Shown piece after piece: positions 39,286 to 48,061 of a stretch of DNA of 64,000 bases. Source of the stretch: Spirosoma radiotolerans (lineage in GTDB: Bacteria > Bacteroidota > Bacteroidia > Cytophagales > Spirosomataceae); assembly GCF_000974425.1 (NCBI RefSeq), contig NZ_CP010429.1:3224001-3288000 (forward strand). Direction: 5' to 3'. A program made the position numbers and the translations under genes. Under the pieces are notes generated by a model. That model was not told the DNA's origin and did not search any database. It was given only the letters and a program-made list of their open reading frames with translations. Each line of letters opens with the position of its first letter. The first letter of the stretch is position 1.

Positions 39286-41574
39286 ATGATGAAATTACTT
39301 TTTACAATCCTTTTTCAATCTCTTTTTCTCCTATCCTACGCCCAACAGAATCTCGTCCCCTATGTACACCCGCTCATCGGCACCGAAAAAATGGGGCATA
39401 CGTATCCGGGAGCCACAGTGCCGTTCGGGTCTGTCCAGTTAAGCCCCGATACGGATACGTTGTCGTATGAACTTAATGGCAAGTACAATGGGGAAGTCTA
39501 TAAATACTGTGCAGGCTATAAATACGAAGACAAAACAATAGTTGGGTTTAGCCACACTCACTTTAGCGGCACGGGCCATTCTGATCTCGGCGATTTCCTG
39601 ATTATGCCGACGCAGGGGGCTTTACAACTCAATCCGGGCGTGTCGTCGAATCCAAAAACGGGGTATCGGTCAGCGTTTTCGCACACCAATGAAGTGGCAG
39701 AAGCGGGGTATTACAAAGTCAAACTCGACGATGATGGGATTCTGGCCGAAATGACGGCCTCCAATCGGGTGGGTTTTCACCAGTACACGTTTCCCAAATC
39801 GGACCAGTCGCACATCATTCTGGATTTGACCCACGGCATTTATAATTACGACGATAAGGTTGTCTGGACCTTCGTTCGGGTCGTTAACGATACCTTGATC
39901 ACCGGGTTCCGGCAAACCAACGGCTGGGCCCGCACCCGAACGGTGTATTTTGCCCTGTCGTTCTCCAAGCCGTTTAAAGCCTATGGCCAGAAAAATCTGG
40001 ATAAAGCGCAGGTTTACAGAGGATTCTGGCGAAAGTTTGATCAAACCAAAAACTTCCCGGAGATAGCGGGCAAGCGCATCCGGATGTATTTCGATTTCGA
40101 TACGGAAGCGGGTGAAAAAGTGAAACTGAAAATGGCTTTATCGCCCGTGAGTCAGGAGAATGCGCTGGCCAACATGCAAGCCGAAGTTCCGCACTGGGAT
40201 TTTGACCAGACTAAAGCCAAAGCACAGGCCGACTGGAACCGGGAATTAAATAAGATCCAGATCGACGCATCCGAAAACAACAAAGTTAACTTCTACACGG
40301 CATTGTACCATTCATTTATTAACCCAACAACGTACATGGACGTCAACGGCCAGTACAAGGGGCTGGATCAGAATGTACATTCAGCCACTGGCTTCACAAA
40401 TTACACGACCTTTTCACTCTGGGACACTTACCGGGCTCTCCACCCGTTTTTCAACCTGATTCAGCCCGGCCGCAACAACGATATGGTACAATCCATGCTG
40501 AATCATTATGATCAAAGTACCCTGAAGATGCTGCCCGTCTGGTCGCACTATGCCAATGAGAACTGGTGCATGAGCGGTTACCATAGTGTGTCGGTGTTGG
40601 CCGATGCGGTGATAAAAGGCGTATTCAAAGGCGATGCCCAGAAAGCGCTGGATGCCTGCATTGCCACATCCAACCACCGCCCTTATGAGGGCATTGGGGC
40701 GTACATCGATAAGGGCTATGTGCCTTCGGCCAGCAACGGCACGTCGGTGTCGAACACGCTGGAATACGCCTATGACGACTGGTGTATTGCCCAACTGGCG
40801 AAGAAGCTGAATCGACCTGATGTATACGACACTTACTTAAAGCGGTCTCAAAACTGGCAGAATGTCTTCGATAAGTCCATTGGCTTTATGCGTCCCCGCC
40901 TGGCGGATGGGTCCTTTAAGAAAGAATTCGACGTTTATAAAACGGATGGCCAGGGCTTCATTGAAGGTAACTCGTGGAATTTCAGCTTTTTCGTTCCTCA
41001 AGATCCGGCAGCTCTTATTCAATACATGGGCGGCCCCAAGGCGTTTGCCGCTCGACTCGATACGCTCTTTTCGATGCACTTGCCCGATGAATTTTTTGCC
41101 GAAACGGAAGACATTACCCGCGAAGGAATTATTGGCGGATACATTCACGGCAACGAACCGGCGCACCATATTGCCTATCTTTACAACTGGACCAGCCAGC
41201 CCTGGAAGACACAGGAGCGTGTGCGCATGATTCTCAACATGCAATACAAACCGACAGCCGACGGATTAGGTGGCAACGACGATTGTGGCCAGATGAGCGC
41301 CTGGTATATGTTCTCGTCCATGGGTTTTTACCCGGTTGCACCGGGATCGGAAGACTATTCACTGGGAAGCCCCTCGGTTAAAAACGCCCGGCTTACCCTT
41401 GAAAACGGCAAAACGTTTACCATCGAAGCTATTAATCAGGGCGACAAAAATATGTATGTGCAGAAAGTATTGCTGAATGGTAAGATACTGACCCAGCCCG
41501 TCATTACCCATTCGGACATTCTCAAGGGCGGCACCCTAACGTTTTACATGAGCGCCAAACCGACGAAAAAATAA
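39286..41574 (+). CDS. GH92 alpha-mannosidase
   Basis: This 762-aa secreted enzyme has a signal peptide (residues 1-19, ending S-Y-A-Q). The GH92 pattern is complete: V-H-P-L-I-G-T, G-A-T-V-P-F-G-S-V-Q-L-S-P-D, then F-S-H-T-H-F-S-G-T-G. Later come T-F-S-L-W-D-T-Y-R-A-L-H-P, G-N-E-P-A-H-H-I-A-Y-L-Y, and G-N-D-D-C-G-Q-M-S-A-W-Y. GH92 enzymes are Ca-dependent exo-mannosidases acting on alpha-1,2/1,3/1,4-linked mannose, as in N-glycans and fungal mannans. No SusC/SusD genes are next to it, so this is not a classical polysaccharide-utilisation locus. A terminator-like hairpin follows at 41631. Confidence 0.93.
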   Translation: MMKLLFTILFQSLFLLSYAQQNLVPYVHPLIGTEKMGHTYPGATVPFGSVQLSPDTDTLSYELNGKYNGEVYKYCAGYKYEDKTIVGFSHTHFSGTGHSDLGDFLIMPTQGALQLNPGVSSNPKTGYRSAFSHTNEVAEAGYYKVKLDDDGILAEMTASNRVGFHQYTFPKSDQSHIILDLTHGIYNYDDKVVWTFVRVVNDTLITGFRQTNGWARTRTVYFALSFSKPFKAYGQKNLDKAQVYRGFWRKFDQTKNFPEIAGKRIRMYFDFDTEAGEKVKLKMALSPVSQENALANMQAEVPHWDFDQTKAKAQADWNRELNKIQIDASENNKVNFYTALYHSFINPTTYMDVNGQYKGLDQNVHSATGFTNYTTFSLWDTYRALHPFFNLIQPGRNNDMVQSMLNHYDQSTLKMLPVWSHYANENWCMSGYHSVSVLADAVIKGVFKGDAQKALDACIATSNHRPYEGIGAYIDKGYVPSASNGTSVSNTLEYAYDDWCIAQLAKKLNRPDVYDTYLKRSQNWQNVFDKSIGFMRPRLADGSFKKEFDVYKTDGQGFIEGNSWNFSFFVPQDPAALIQYMGGPKAFAARLDTLFSMHLPDEFFAETEDITREGIIGGYIHGNEPAHHIAYLYNWTSQPWKTQERVRMILNMQYKPTADGLGGNDDCGQMSAWYMFSSMGFYPVAPGSEDYSLGSPSVKNARLTLENGKTFTIEAINQGDKNMYVQKVLLNGKILTQPVITHSDILKGGTLTFYMSAKPTKK

Positions 41575-41630
41575 ATCAACGCTATCCTGTATCTGTGACG
41601 TCAAGTCAGCAGAAAACAGATTGTTATCCT

Positions 41631-41717
41631 TGGTCCGTGTCCTCACGGACCATTCTTTTTGAGGGCGGTTGCAGCCCGCTGGATTTACCTGCTGGATAGG
41701 TGGCACGTGGGGCCACG
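41631..41717. repeat. GTG-TCCT-CAC hairpins, first also a terminator
   Basis: TGGTCCGTG (41631-41639) and CACGGACCA (41644-41652) enclose a TCCT loop and are followed by TTCTTTTT, so this stem can terminate GH92 transcription. CGTG (41706-41709) and CACG (41714-41717) enclose GGGC. The core matches the hairpins at 37452-37528. Confidence 0.85.
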
Positions 41718-41772
41718 AAGAAATCTGTGTCCCTATGGACCATGAACATGAAACCGACTTCAATCTAAATTA

Positions 41773-42876
41773 CTATAAGCCAGGCACCTGTTTGATGATT
41801 CCTTTGGGCCGGTAGCGAATCCGCTTGCCGAATACCAGTTTAATATAGTCCGCATCAGTATTGATCAAGCCCTTGGAAAAAGTGCGATTTACTTTGGTAG
41901 TCGATCCATATATGCCTCCGTAATAACTAGCCGAGCTGTAGCCAAGCGTTACGGATGCCGTTCCCTGCCAGCCAGCCTGTAGCTGGCTGGCTGACTCGTT
42001 CAACTCCGTCTTCGTCTGTTGGTGTAGAACCGTTAGGCCGGGCCGTACTGTAAAACTCATAAAGTAGCGCTTATGAAAAATAACCGTCTGCGTGTAGCCA
42101 ACGTCAATGCCCAACGACAGCGATTGCAGGCTTAGCAAACGGGATTCAGGACGAAAATCAGCCACTAATCCAGAGGGAACCAGCGACGAATCGGCCCGAA
42201 TATACTGGTAAGAGAACGACCCGCCAAGATTCCAAGAGCGGGCGTTCCTGCGCTGCTCTTCCCGCTGTAGCAACGTAGCCGGAATAGAAAGCCGCAGAGG
42301 GTTAAACTGGTACAGTAACCGACTCGTCACGGTCTGACTACGGATATCATTCCGGTACGGATAGGCCGTCGAATGTTCGAACCAATTCGGCTGCAGAACA
42401 TCGGGGTTGCTGAGGTAAAATCCCCGATAAAACTGATATTGCGTTGAAAACCAGAACCGGCGGTTGTTTAGGTTGATCGTCACCCCAAATGGCTTTGTTT
42501 TCCCGCGTCGCTCTGGGGTGTACCCAAAAAAGGGCAGCTTGATGGTTAGTTCGGTCCCGATCCATTTGTAGTTAACACCAAGCCCCAGCGCCCAGGGCAG
42601 ATTTGGCTTATACTGTAGCGAATAGGCATTGCCTACGACCCGCATGTTATAACCCTGTCGATCACTGAGCGCGTACAGATGCAACTGTCGGTAGTAGGTT
42701 GTTATATACGCCCGATCAACTCGGGGCGTTCTGGTTTTTAGGAGCGTATCCAGCGGAATACCCAGAAACCCAAAGCCCTGGCCGTTGCTGATCAGGGGAA
42801 ACAGCATAAGCATCACACAGATAATCCACCTGTTGGCCCGTACCGTTCCCATTCCTAAAACAGTAAATTTCTTCAT
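41773..42876 (-). CDS. DUF4421 protein, outer-membrane-like
   Basis: This 367-aa protein has a signal peptide-like segment (W-I-I-C-V-M-L-M-L-F-P-L-I-S, about 17-31) and a mature part of alternating amphipathic strands. The strands have many aromatic residues near their ends (Y-Q-F-Y-R-G-F-Y, Y-Q-Y-I-R-A-D, Y-F-M-S-F-T-V-R-P). The overall pattern is that of DUF4421 in Bacteroidota, an outer-membrane-barrel-like family without a known function. It is co-directional with and 29 bases downstream of the quinone oxidoreductase gene, so it is likely the last gene of that unit. Confidence 0.78.
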   Translation of the reverse strand: MKKFTVLGMGTVRANRWIICVMLMLFPLISNGQGFGFLGIPLDTLLKTRTPRVDRAYITTYYRQLHLYALSDRQGYNMRVVGNAYSLQYKPNLPWALGLGVNYKWIGTELTIKLPFFGYTPERRGKTKPFGVTINLNNRRFWFSTQYQFYRGFYLSNPDVLQPNWFEHSTAYPYRNDIRSQTVTSRLLYQFNPLRLSIPATLLQREEQRRNARSWNLGGSFSYQYIRADSSLVPSGLVADFRPESRLLSLQSLSLGIDVGYTQTVIFHKRYFMSFTVRPGLTVLHQQTKTELNESASQLQAGWQGTASVTLGYSSASYYGGIYGSTTKVNRTFSKGLINTDADYIKLVFGKRIRYRPKGIIKQVPGL

Positions 42877-42905
42877 AACGCGACCCGTAAAACATCTGCA
42901 ACTAC

Positions 42906-43895
42906 CTACAATACCACAACTGCCTTGCCCACCACCCGACGTTCCATCATATCGGTCAGCGCCTGTGGGGCTTCGGCTAATGAATAGTGTTTGGAAATGT
43001 AGGGCGAAATCTTACCCTGCATCGCCCAGGTAGCGATTTGCTGCATGTTCTTTTGGCTCAGGTCGGCTTCTTTCTGCGTGAACGCTCCCCAGAACACCCC
43101 CACGATGGAGCTGCCTTTGAGCAAGGCCAGATTGAGGGGAATTTTAGGAATTTCGCCACCTGCAAAGCCTACCACCAGATACCGCCCTCGCCAGGCCAGC
43201 GACCGAATGGCGGGTTCCGCCCATTGATCGCCGACGGGATCATAGATCACATCGACGCCCTTGCCCTGCGTGATCTCTTTAAGCCGTTCGCGTAGATCCT
43301 CCGTTGTGTAATTGATTAGATGCGTGGCCCCTTTCTGTTGGCAAACCGCCAGTTTTTCGGCAGTCGATGCGGCTGCGATTACGGTAGCGCCCATTAGTTT
43401 ACCCAACTCGACGGCAGCCAGTCCTACGCCACCGGCAGCACCCAGTACCAGCAGGGTTTCCGGTTCACTGCCAGAATTGGCAGTGAGTTGCCCCCGATCT
43501 TTCAGCGCGTGATAGGACGTCCCATACGCATACATCGTCGATGCGCCGGTTATAAAGTCCATGCCGTCGGGTAGCCGTATGGTGGCGCGGGCGTCCGAAA
43601 TCCGTTCTTCGGCCAGTCCGCCATGCGACCCGAACGTAAAAACACGGTCACCGGGTTTAACATGCGTCACGCCCGCTCCGACGGCTGTCACAATTCCGGA
43701 CGACTCGCTCCCCGGCGAAAACGGCAACGCCGGTTTGAACTGGTACATATTCCGGATGGTGAGTGTATCCGGGAAATTCAGACTACAGGCTTTTACCTGG
43801 GTCAGCACCTCGCCGGGTCCCGGCACAGGCGACGCTATGTCTTCGAGCGTAAGGGTGTCGGGGAGCCCGAAGGCTTTGCAGAGAATGGCTTTCAT
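42906..43895 (-). CDS. NADPH:quinone oxidoreductase-like MDR protein
   Basis: This 329-aa medium-chain dehydrogenase lacks the zinc ligands of alcohol dehydrogenases. It has the quinone-reductase pattern: G-P-G-E-V-L-T-Q-V-K-A-C, F-S-P-G-S-E-S-S-G-I-V, then the Rossmann motif A-A-G-G-V-G-L-A-A-V-E-L-G-K-L-M-G-A (~150-167). It continues with D-V-I-Y-D-P-V-G and G-K-A-V-V-V-L at the end. It should reduce quinones or alpha,beta-unsaturated carbonyls with NADPH. It begins 3 bases after the stop of the membrane regulator gene at 43899, so the two are surely co-transcribed. Confidence 0.9.
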   Translation of the reverse strand: MKAILCKAFGLPDTLTLEDIASPVPGPGEVLTQVKACSLNFPDTLTIRNMYQFKPALPFSPGSESSGIVTAVGAGVTHVKPGDRVFTFGSHGGLAEERISDARATIRLPDGMDFITGASTMYAYGTSYHALKDRGQLTANSGSEPETLLVLGAAGGVGLAAVELGKLMGATVIAAASTAEKLAVCQQKGATHLINYTTEDLRERLKEITQGKGVDVIYDPVGDQWAEPAIRSLAWRGRYLVVGFAGGEIPKIPLNLALLKGSSIVGVFWGAFTQKEADLSQKNMQQIATWAMQGKISPYISKHYSLAEAPQALTDMMERRVVGKAVVVL

Positions 43896-43898
43896 GAG

Positions 43899-45260
43899 CT
43901 ATTGTTGCGAATGAGTATGGGGCAGAGCAAGTGGGGACGAGTTGAAGTCATCGGCAAATGCACTTGTTCCATCCGGTCGTTTGAAGCGGACAAAATCGAC
44001 GGAGCCAGTTCCTTCAAACTCATAACTGACCCCCACAATATCGTGGGCTGAATTGGGGGCAATAGCCTCGTAGGCTTTTTTACCGTTTACAAACAGGCTC
44101 GCTTGTTTGTTGCGAACCTCACAACGCAGGTCTACCCATTTCGACAGATCGGTACCAAAGGCCGTCAAATCCGTATTCTTGGCCTGCGCTTCGTGCCCCG
44201 CCAGGTAGAGATCCAAATTGGCGACACATCCTTTTGCCGACAGGGTAACGGAGAAGAATTCATTTTTACAGAGAATCGACACGCGAACATACTGGCAAGG
44301 CGACGTTCCTTGTTTAACGTCGTTTTTCAGTCGAGTTTCAAAAACGAAATTATCGGCTCTCAGGCGGTCAAACTCACGCACATAACGGTATTGAACCGTT
44401 CTGGGATGAGGTTGTATCGGAATATGAAGTTTTTCCATAGCCGCTGTGGTCAGGCTTAACGCTCCCTGATGAATAGCTTCACTAGCTTTAAAATAAATAG
44501 GAACGGGCTCTTCAATAACGGCCACATGCCACCCATCCGACGGGATCAGCAGGTTGTGTTCTTTCATAATCTGCTTGCCCACCACCAACTTAGCTCTGAA
44601 ATAACCGGGATGGTAATAGATAGACGTATACTGATGGCCGTTTTTAGGAACCAGTTCGCGTCGGCGGGGGTCCCACGATTGTTGAATGAAAACGGAATCG
44701 GTGGGCGACGCTGTTGCATCATAATGAAAAACGACCGAGTTGGGCAGGCCACGGGCAAGGGGCTGGCTGCTGAAGGAAAAGTCGGTTGGGGAGAGCGCTG
44801 GCGATGGCGAGGAGTAGTTCAGAAAAAACACCAGTATCCCAGTCAGCCCAATCGCCAGACTGGCGCCAATCCACCAGCGTTTATTTCCGGTTACAGGCAT
44901 TAAACGGGCGGGTTCAGGTACATCCCTGGTTGCATCGGTGCCGATGTCGGGTTGTGCTGTTGATGCCGGTTGTTGGGTGTTCGTTGGGGCTGTTTCCTTG
45001 AATTGCGGCCAATTTTCATACCCAAGAAATTGCGCGAGTGTGTTGAGCGTCGTGGCCGTTGGAGCCGAATCGTAGCGAACCCGCCCCCACACCCGCTTCA
45101 GGGTCGTTACGCTCAAGGAGATGCCCGTTTGGGCGGCAATCTGGTCGCTCAGCCGATCAAAATCCTGCGTCGACCAACTGTCGCTGCTCCCCCAACCTGT
45201 TTTCTCCTCAATTAACCGACGGCAGCGGGCGAGTTCTTTATCTTCCTGTTGCGAAACCAT
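43899..45260 (-). CDS. Membrane-spanning regulator-like protein: HTH-like N-terminus, beta-sandwich outside
   Basis: This 453-aa protein has three parts. Residues ~1-85 are cytoplasmic and helical. They read L-S-D-Q-I-A-A-Q-T-G-I-S-L-S-V-T-T-L-K-R-V-W-G, then L-N-T-L-A-Q-F-L-G-Y-E-N-W, which looks like a DNA-binding or protein-contact domain. One transmembrane helix follows (W-W-I-G-A-S-L-A-I-G-L-T-G-I-L, about 120-142). The rest, ~300 residues, is extracytoplasmic: a PKD-like part, then a lectin/LamG-like beta-sandwich (V-N-G-K-K-A-Y-E-A). This fits an inside-out sensor coupling an external ligand to a cytoplasmic target. The ATG at 45260 is preferred to TTG at 45275. It may respond to compounds handled by the neighbouring secreted proteins. 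Confidence 0.7.
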   Translation of the reverse strand: MVSQQEDKELARCRRLIEEKTGWGSSDSWSTQDFDRLSDQIAAQTGISLSVTTLKRVWGRVRYDSAPTATTLNTLAQFLGYENWPQFKETAPTNTQQPASTAQPDIGTDATRDVPEPARLMPVTGNKRWWIGASLAIGLTGILVFFLNYSSPSPALSPTDFSFSSQPLARGLPNSVVFHYDATASPTDSVFIQQSWDPRRRELVPKNGHQYTSIYYHPGYFRAKLVVGKQIMKEHNLLIPSDGWHVAVIEEPVPIYFKASEAIHQGALSLTTAAMEKLHIPIQPHPRTVQYRYVREFDRLRADNFVFETRLKNDVKQGTSPCQYVRVSILCKNEFFSVTLSAKGCVANLDLYLAGHEAQAKNTDLTAFGTDLSKWVDLRCEVRNKQASLFVNGKKAYEAIAPNSAHDIVGVSYEFEGTGSVDFVRFKRPDGTSAFADDFNSSPLALPHTHSQQ

Positions 45261-45396
45261 ATTCCTGTCGGTCAACCACTTAGACTATTGAATAAACTTG
45301 AACAGAAGTTGAACGGCTCTGAATAGCTCCTTTTTCAGAGGCATCGCAAATTTGTTGCCGTTCGCTACTCCTTAACCAAATGTACAGAAACATCCG

Positions 45397-46236
45397 ATGA
45401 TTAAGCATTTGTTCGCCAATGTGGTTTTGTTCCTCGCCACCGCCAACGTCGTTCCAGCACAGAGCAGTATTCCCTATGGCCACAATCCAGAGACGGGCCA
45501 TTACTACAATGTCGGTGACGCTAAAATCTACTATGAGCTTTACGGGCAGGGTAAACCCGTTGTGCTGCTTCATGGTGGCTTGTTTGGCTACATCGATGAG
45601 TACGAATTCCTGATACCAAAACTGGCTCAGACCCATCAGGTCATTGCTATCGGAACGCGTGGTCACGGAAAATCGGAGATTGGAACCAGGCCTTTTTCGT
45701 ATCAGCAGCTAGCCGACGATGCCTATCAGGTTGTCAGGCATTTGACGAAAGATAGTGTCCTTGTGCTTGGCTTCAGCGACGGCGGTATCACAGGGTATAA
45801 CCTTACAGCCACACACCCCGAACTGGTCCGAAAGCTGATTACCATCGGTGCGCCCAGACGTCCGACAGACCGTCTGTTGTCGGTTGAAAAAGAGGGGAAA
45901 ATGACGGCCGAACGACTCGATACACTAGCGCCCGATTTTGTAAAAACCAGAAAGCTACTCATGCCTGATCCGAATCGATGGACTGAATTTCTGGACAAAC
46001 TTGACATCCTGTGGAATCAGCCCAGTTTCATTCCCGACGAGGCCATTCGCCAAATTCAATGCCCGACTTTACTCATGGCGGGTGATAAAGATCCTTACTT
46101 TAAGACCGACAAGGTACTCGAAACAGCTCGTTTACTGCCACATGGCACGCTTTCAATCATCCCAGGCTGTGGCCATGTGGTGCTTTACTGCAACTTCCCT
46201 GCTGTCTGGGAATCAATTTCTCCATTTATCAAGTAA
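45397..46236 (+). CDS. Secreted alpha/beta hydrolase
   Basis: This 279-aa hydrolase has a signal peptide (residues 1-22, ending V-V-P-A-Q). The fold motifs are the oxyanion loop V-L-L-H-G-G-L-F-G, R-G-H-G-K-S, the nucleophile elbow G-F-S-D-G-G with Ser in the centre, and a late Asp (A-G-D-K-D-P-Y-F) and His (G-C-G-H-V-V). The catalytic Ser-Asp-His set is complete. The substrate is unknown; ester or lactone hydrolysis is likely. It lies divergent from the membrane regulator and 11 bases before two lectin-like secreted proteins on the same strand. Confidence 0.88.
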   Translation: MIKHLFANVVLFLATANVVPAQSSIPYGHNPETGHYYNVGDAKIYYELYGQGKPVVLLHGGLFGYIDEYEFLIPKLAQTHQVIAIGTRGHGKSEIGTRPFSYQQLADDAYQVVRHLTKDSVLVLGFSDGGITGYNLTATHPELVRKLITIGAPRRPTDRLLSVEKEGKMTAERLDTLAPDFVKTRKLLMPDPNRWTEFLDKLDILWNQPSFIPDEAIRQIQCPTLLMAGDKDPYFKTDKVLETARLLPHGTLSIIPGCGHVVLYCNFPAVWESISPFIK

Positions 46237-46247
46237 CTAACTTGCTC

Positions 46248-46910
46248 ATGAAAATCATCCCATCGACCTTACTCCTTATTTTGGCATCCCTTATGGCAAC
46301 GGCGCAAAATGCAGTTGAACACTACGGCAACTTTTCGCCGACCCAATGGACGTTCGAGGGTAAACACGCTAATGCTACGTATCTGGGCAAATCCGGCCTT
46401 AAACTCATCAGCGACCAGGACAATGCATTGGGAGCAAATATCGCTTACCTCCGCAATTACACGTTTATAGACGGGCGTATTGACCTGGATATAGCTACGC
46501 CTTTTTCGCCCTCAACTGTCTCTTTTTTAGGGGTTCTGTTCCGCTTGAATAAAGTAGGCAGTGAATCACGGTACGAATGTTTTTACTTCCGACCGTTTAT
46601 GTCAGGTAAATTGGGCGCCATGCAGTACATGCCTATTAATAACGGTCTCATTAATTGGCCCGACTATCAGGCAGCCATTTTCCAGGGTGCTCCTGTTTGT
46701 AAAACTCAGCAGTGGTTTCACGTCAGCCTGGACATTAAAGGACCAATGGCCACTGTTTTTGTGGATGGCAAACAGGTTTATCAGATTAAAAATCTGGCTC
46801 GGGGAAGCTCCAGGGGCTCCGTTGGCATTTGGCTTGGTAACACCCCTGAAGGGTATTTCGCCAATGTCAATGTATCTCGTGCGCACCCTATAGCCAGTAA
46901 AATGAAGTGA
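46248..46910 (+). CDS. Secreted lectin-like beta-sandwich protein
   Basis: This 220-aa protein starts at ATG 46248 with a signal peptide (M-K-I-I-P-S-T-L-L-L-I-L-A-S-L-M-A-T-A-Q). The mature domain is a LamG/concanavalin-like sandwich: W-T-F-E-G-K, then Y-T-F-I-D-G-R-I-D-L-D-I, then Y-F-R-P...A-M-Q-Y-M-P-I-N-N-G-L-I-N-W. It ends with W-F-H-V-S-L-D-I and V-F-V-D-G-K-Q-V-Y. It shares the Y-x-R-P...Q-Y-M-P-x-x-N-G signature with the next gene, so the two are paralogs. Such domains often bind or cleave carbohydrates, but no catalytic pair is obvious. It follows the hydrolase gene by 11 bases and overlaps the next open frame. Confidence 0.75.
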   Translation: MKIIPSTLLLILASLMATAQNAVEHYGNFSPTQWTFEGKHANATYLGKSGLKLISDQDNALGANIAYLRNYTFIDGRIDLDIATPFSPSTVSFLGVLFRLNKVGSESRYECFYFRPFMSGKLGAMQYMPINNGLINWPDYQAAIFQGAPVCKTQQWFHVSLDIKGPMATVFVDGKQVYQIKNLARGSSRGSVGIWLGNTPEGYFANVNVSRAHPIASKMK

Positions 46911-46945
46911 TAAAAGAGACTAATCCTTTCCTATTTATTCCTATT

Positions 46946-48046
46946 ATGAACGCCCGTTTGATCGCTCTCTTGCTATTTGTCAGTTCCTATACCTTCGGCC
47001 AAACCGTCGTTCCATTCGACTCATCGGCTTGGGTTTTCGCCGGGAAAGTAACTCAGGAAACGTTTCAGGGCAAAGCGGGCATTTCCCTGACGAATGGCTC
47101 GATTTATCTTAAAGACAGCACATTTAAAAACGGCAGTATCGAATTTGATATGACCCTTTCTAAAGAGCGTTATTTCCCTGGTTTCTGTTTCCGGATTCAG
47201 GATAAAGCCAACGTTGAGACGGTGTACCTGCGGCCACATCAGGTAGGCAACCCGGATGCGATCCAATACATGCCTGTTTTTAATGGGCAGGAAGCCTGGC
47301 AACTCTACTACGGGGATGGCTATTCCACAGCGGTCACTTATCCCCTGAACACGTGGATTCACGTTAAACTACTGGTTCGTGACGCTCAGGCAGAGGTGTA
47401 CATTGGCAACACAGCCGCGCCGACCCTCGTCATTCACCACCTTAAACGACCCACAAAAGCCGGGCAGATTAGTCTCAACAATGACGCTCCGGCCCTTACG
47501 CGCTTTGCCAATTTTCAGTATACAAAATCAGATACGCCACCGATGGCGGGAACGTTTAAACCTGAGCCAACCCCACAACCAGGTACAATTCTTACCTGGC
47601 AGGTTTCCAGCCCATTCGACGAAAAACTACTGCAAACAGATTATAGCCTTCCGCAGCTACTGGTTAATCGCCTAACCTGGCAGACGTTAACCGCCGAAAA
47701 CTCAGGCAAACTCAACCTATCCAGAATCAGCAAACTAAGCGAAGGCAATAATTCGGTCTTTGCCAAGGTGACAATCGTTTCGGACAAGCCACAGATTAAA
47801 AAGCTACAATTGGGCTTCAGTGACCGCGCCAAGGTTTACGTAAATGGCGGGCTAGTGTATACGGGCCATGATGAATTTGGCTCCCGTGACTACCGGTTTT
47901 TGGGCACGATGGGGTATTTCGATGCGGTTTATCTTGCGTTGAAAAAAGGCCCGAATGACCTCTGGATCGCTATCTCGGAGACGTTTGGTGGCTGGGGTCT
48001 TCAGGCCATGATGACCGATCAAACCGGACTAACTATCAACCGGTAA
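46946..48046 (+). CDS. Secreted protein: lectin-like domain plus jelly-roll domain
   Basis: This 366-aa protein starts at ATG 46946 with a signal peptide ending in Y-T-F-G-Q. The first domain (about 20-190) is a paralog of the previous protein: W-V-F-A-G-K, then Y-L-R-P-H-Q-V-G-N-P-D-A-I-Q-Y-M-P. The second domain (about 210-360) has the galactose-binding-like pattern: W-Q-V-S-S-P-F-D, N-L-S-R-I, F-A-K-V-T-I, G-F-S-D-R-A-K-V-Y-V-N-G, G-S-R-D-Y-R-F-L-G-T and F-G-G-W-G. It may bind a sugar or a surface polymer. It ends 16 bases before the convergent stop of the membrane regulator. Confidence 0.72.
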   Translation: MNARLIALLLFVSSYTFGQTVVPFDSSAWVFAGKVTQETFQGKAGISLTNGSIYLKDSTFKNGSIEFDMTLSKERYFPGFCFRIQDKANVETVYLRPHQVGNPDAIQYMPVFNGQEAWQLYYGDGYSTAVTYPLNTWIHVKLLVRDAQAEVYIGNTAAPTLVIHHLKRPTKAGQISLNNDAPALTRFANFQYTKSDTPPMAGTFKPEPTPQPGTILTWQVSSPFDEKLLQTDYSLPQLLVNRLTWQTLTAENSGKLNLSRISKLSEGNNSVFAKVTIVSDKPQIKKLQLGFSDRAKVYVNGGLVYTGHDEFGSRDYRFLGTMGYFDAVYLALKKGPNDLWIAISETFGGWGLQAMMTDQTGLTINR

Positions 48047-48061
48047 ACGACAGAAGGCCGG

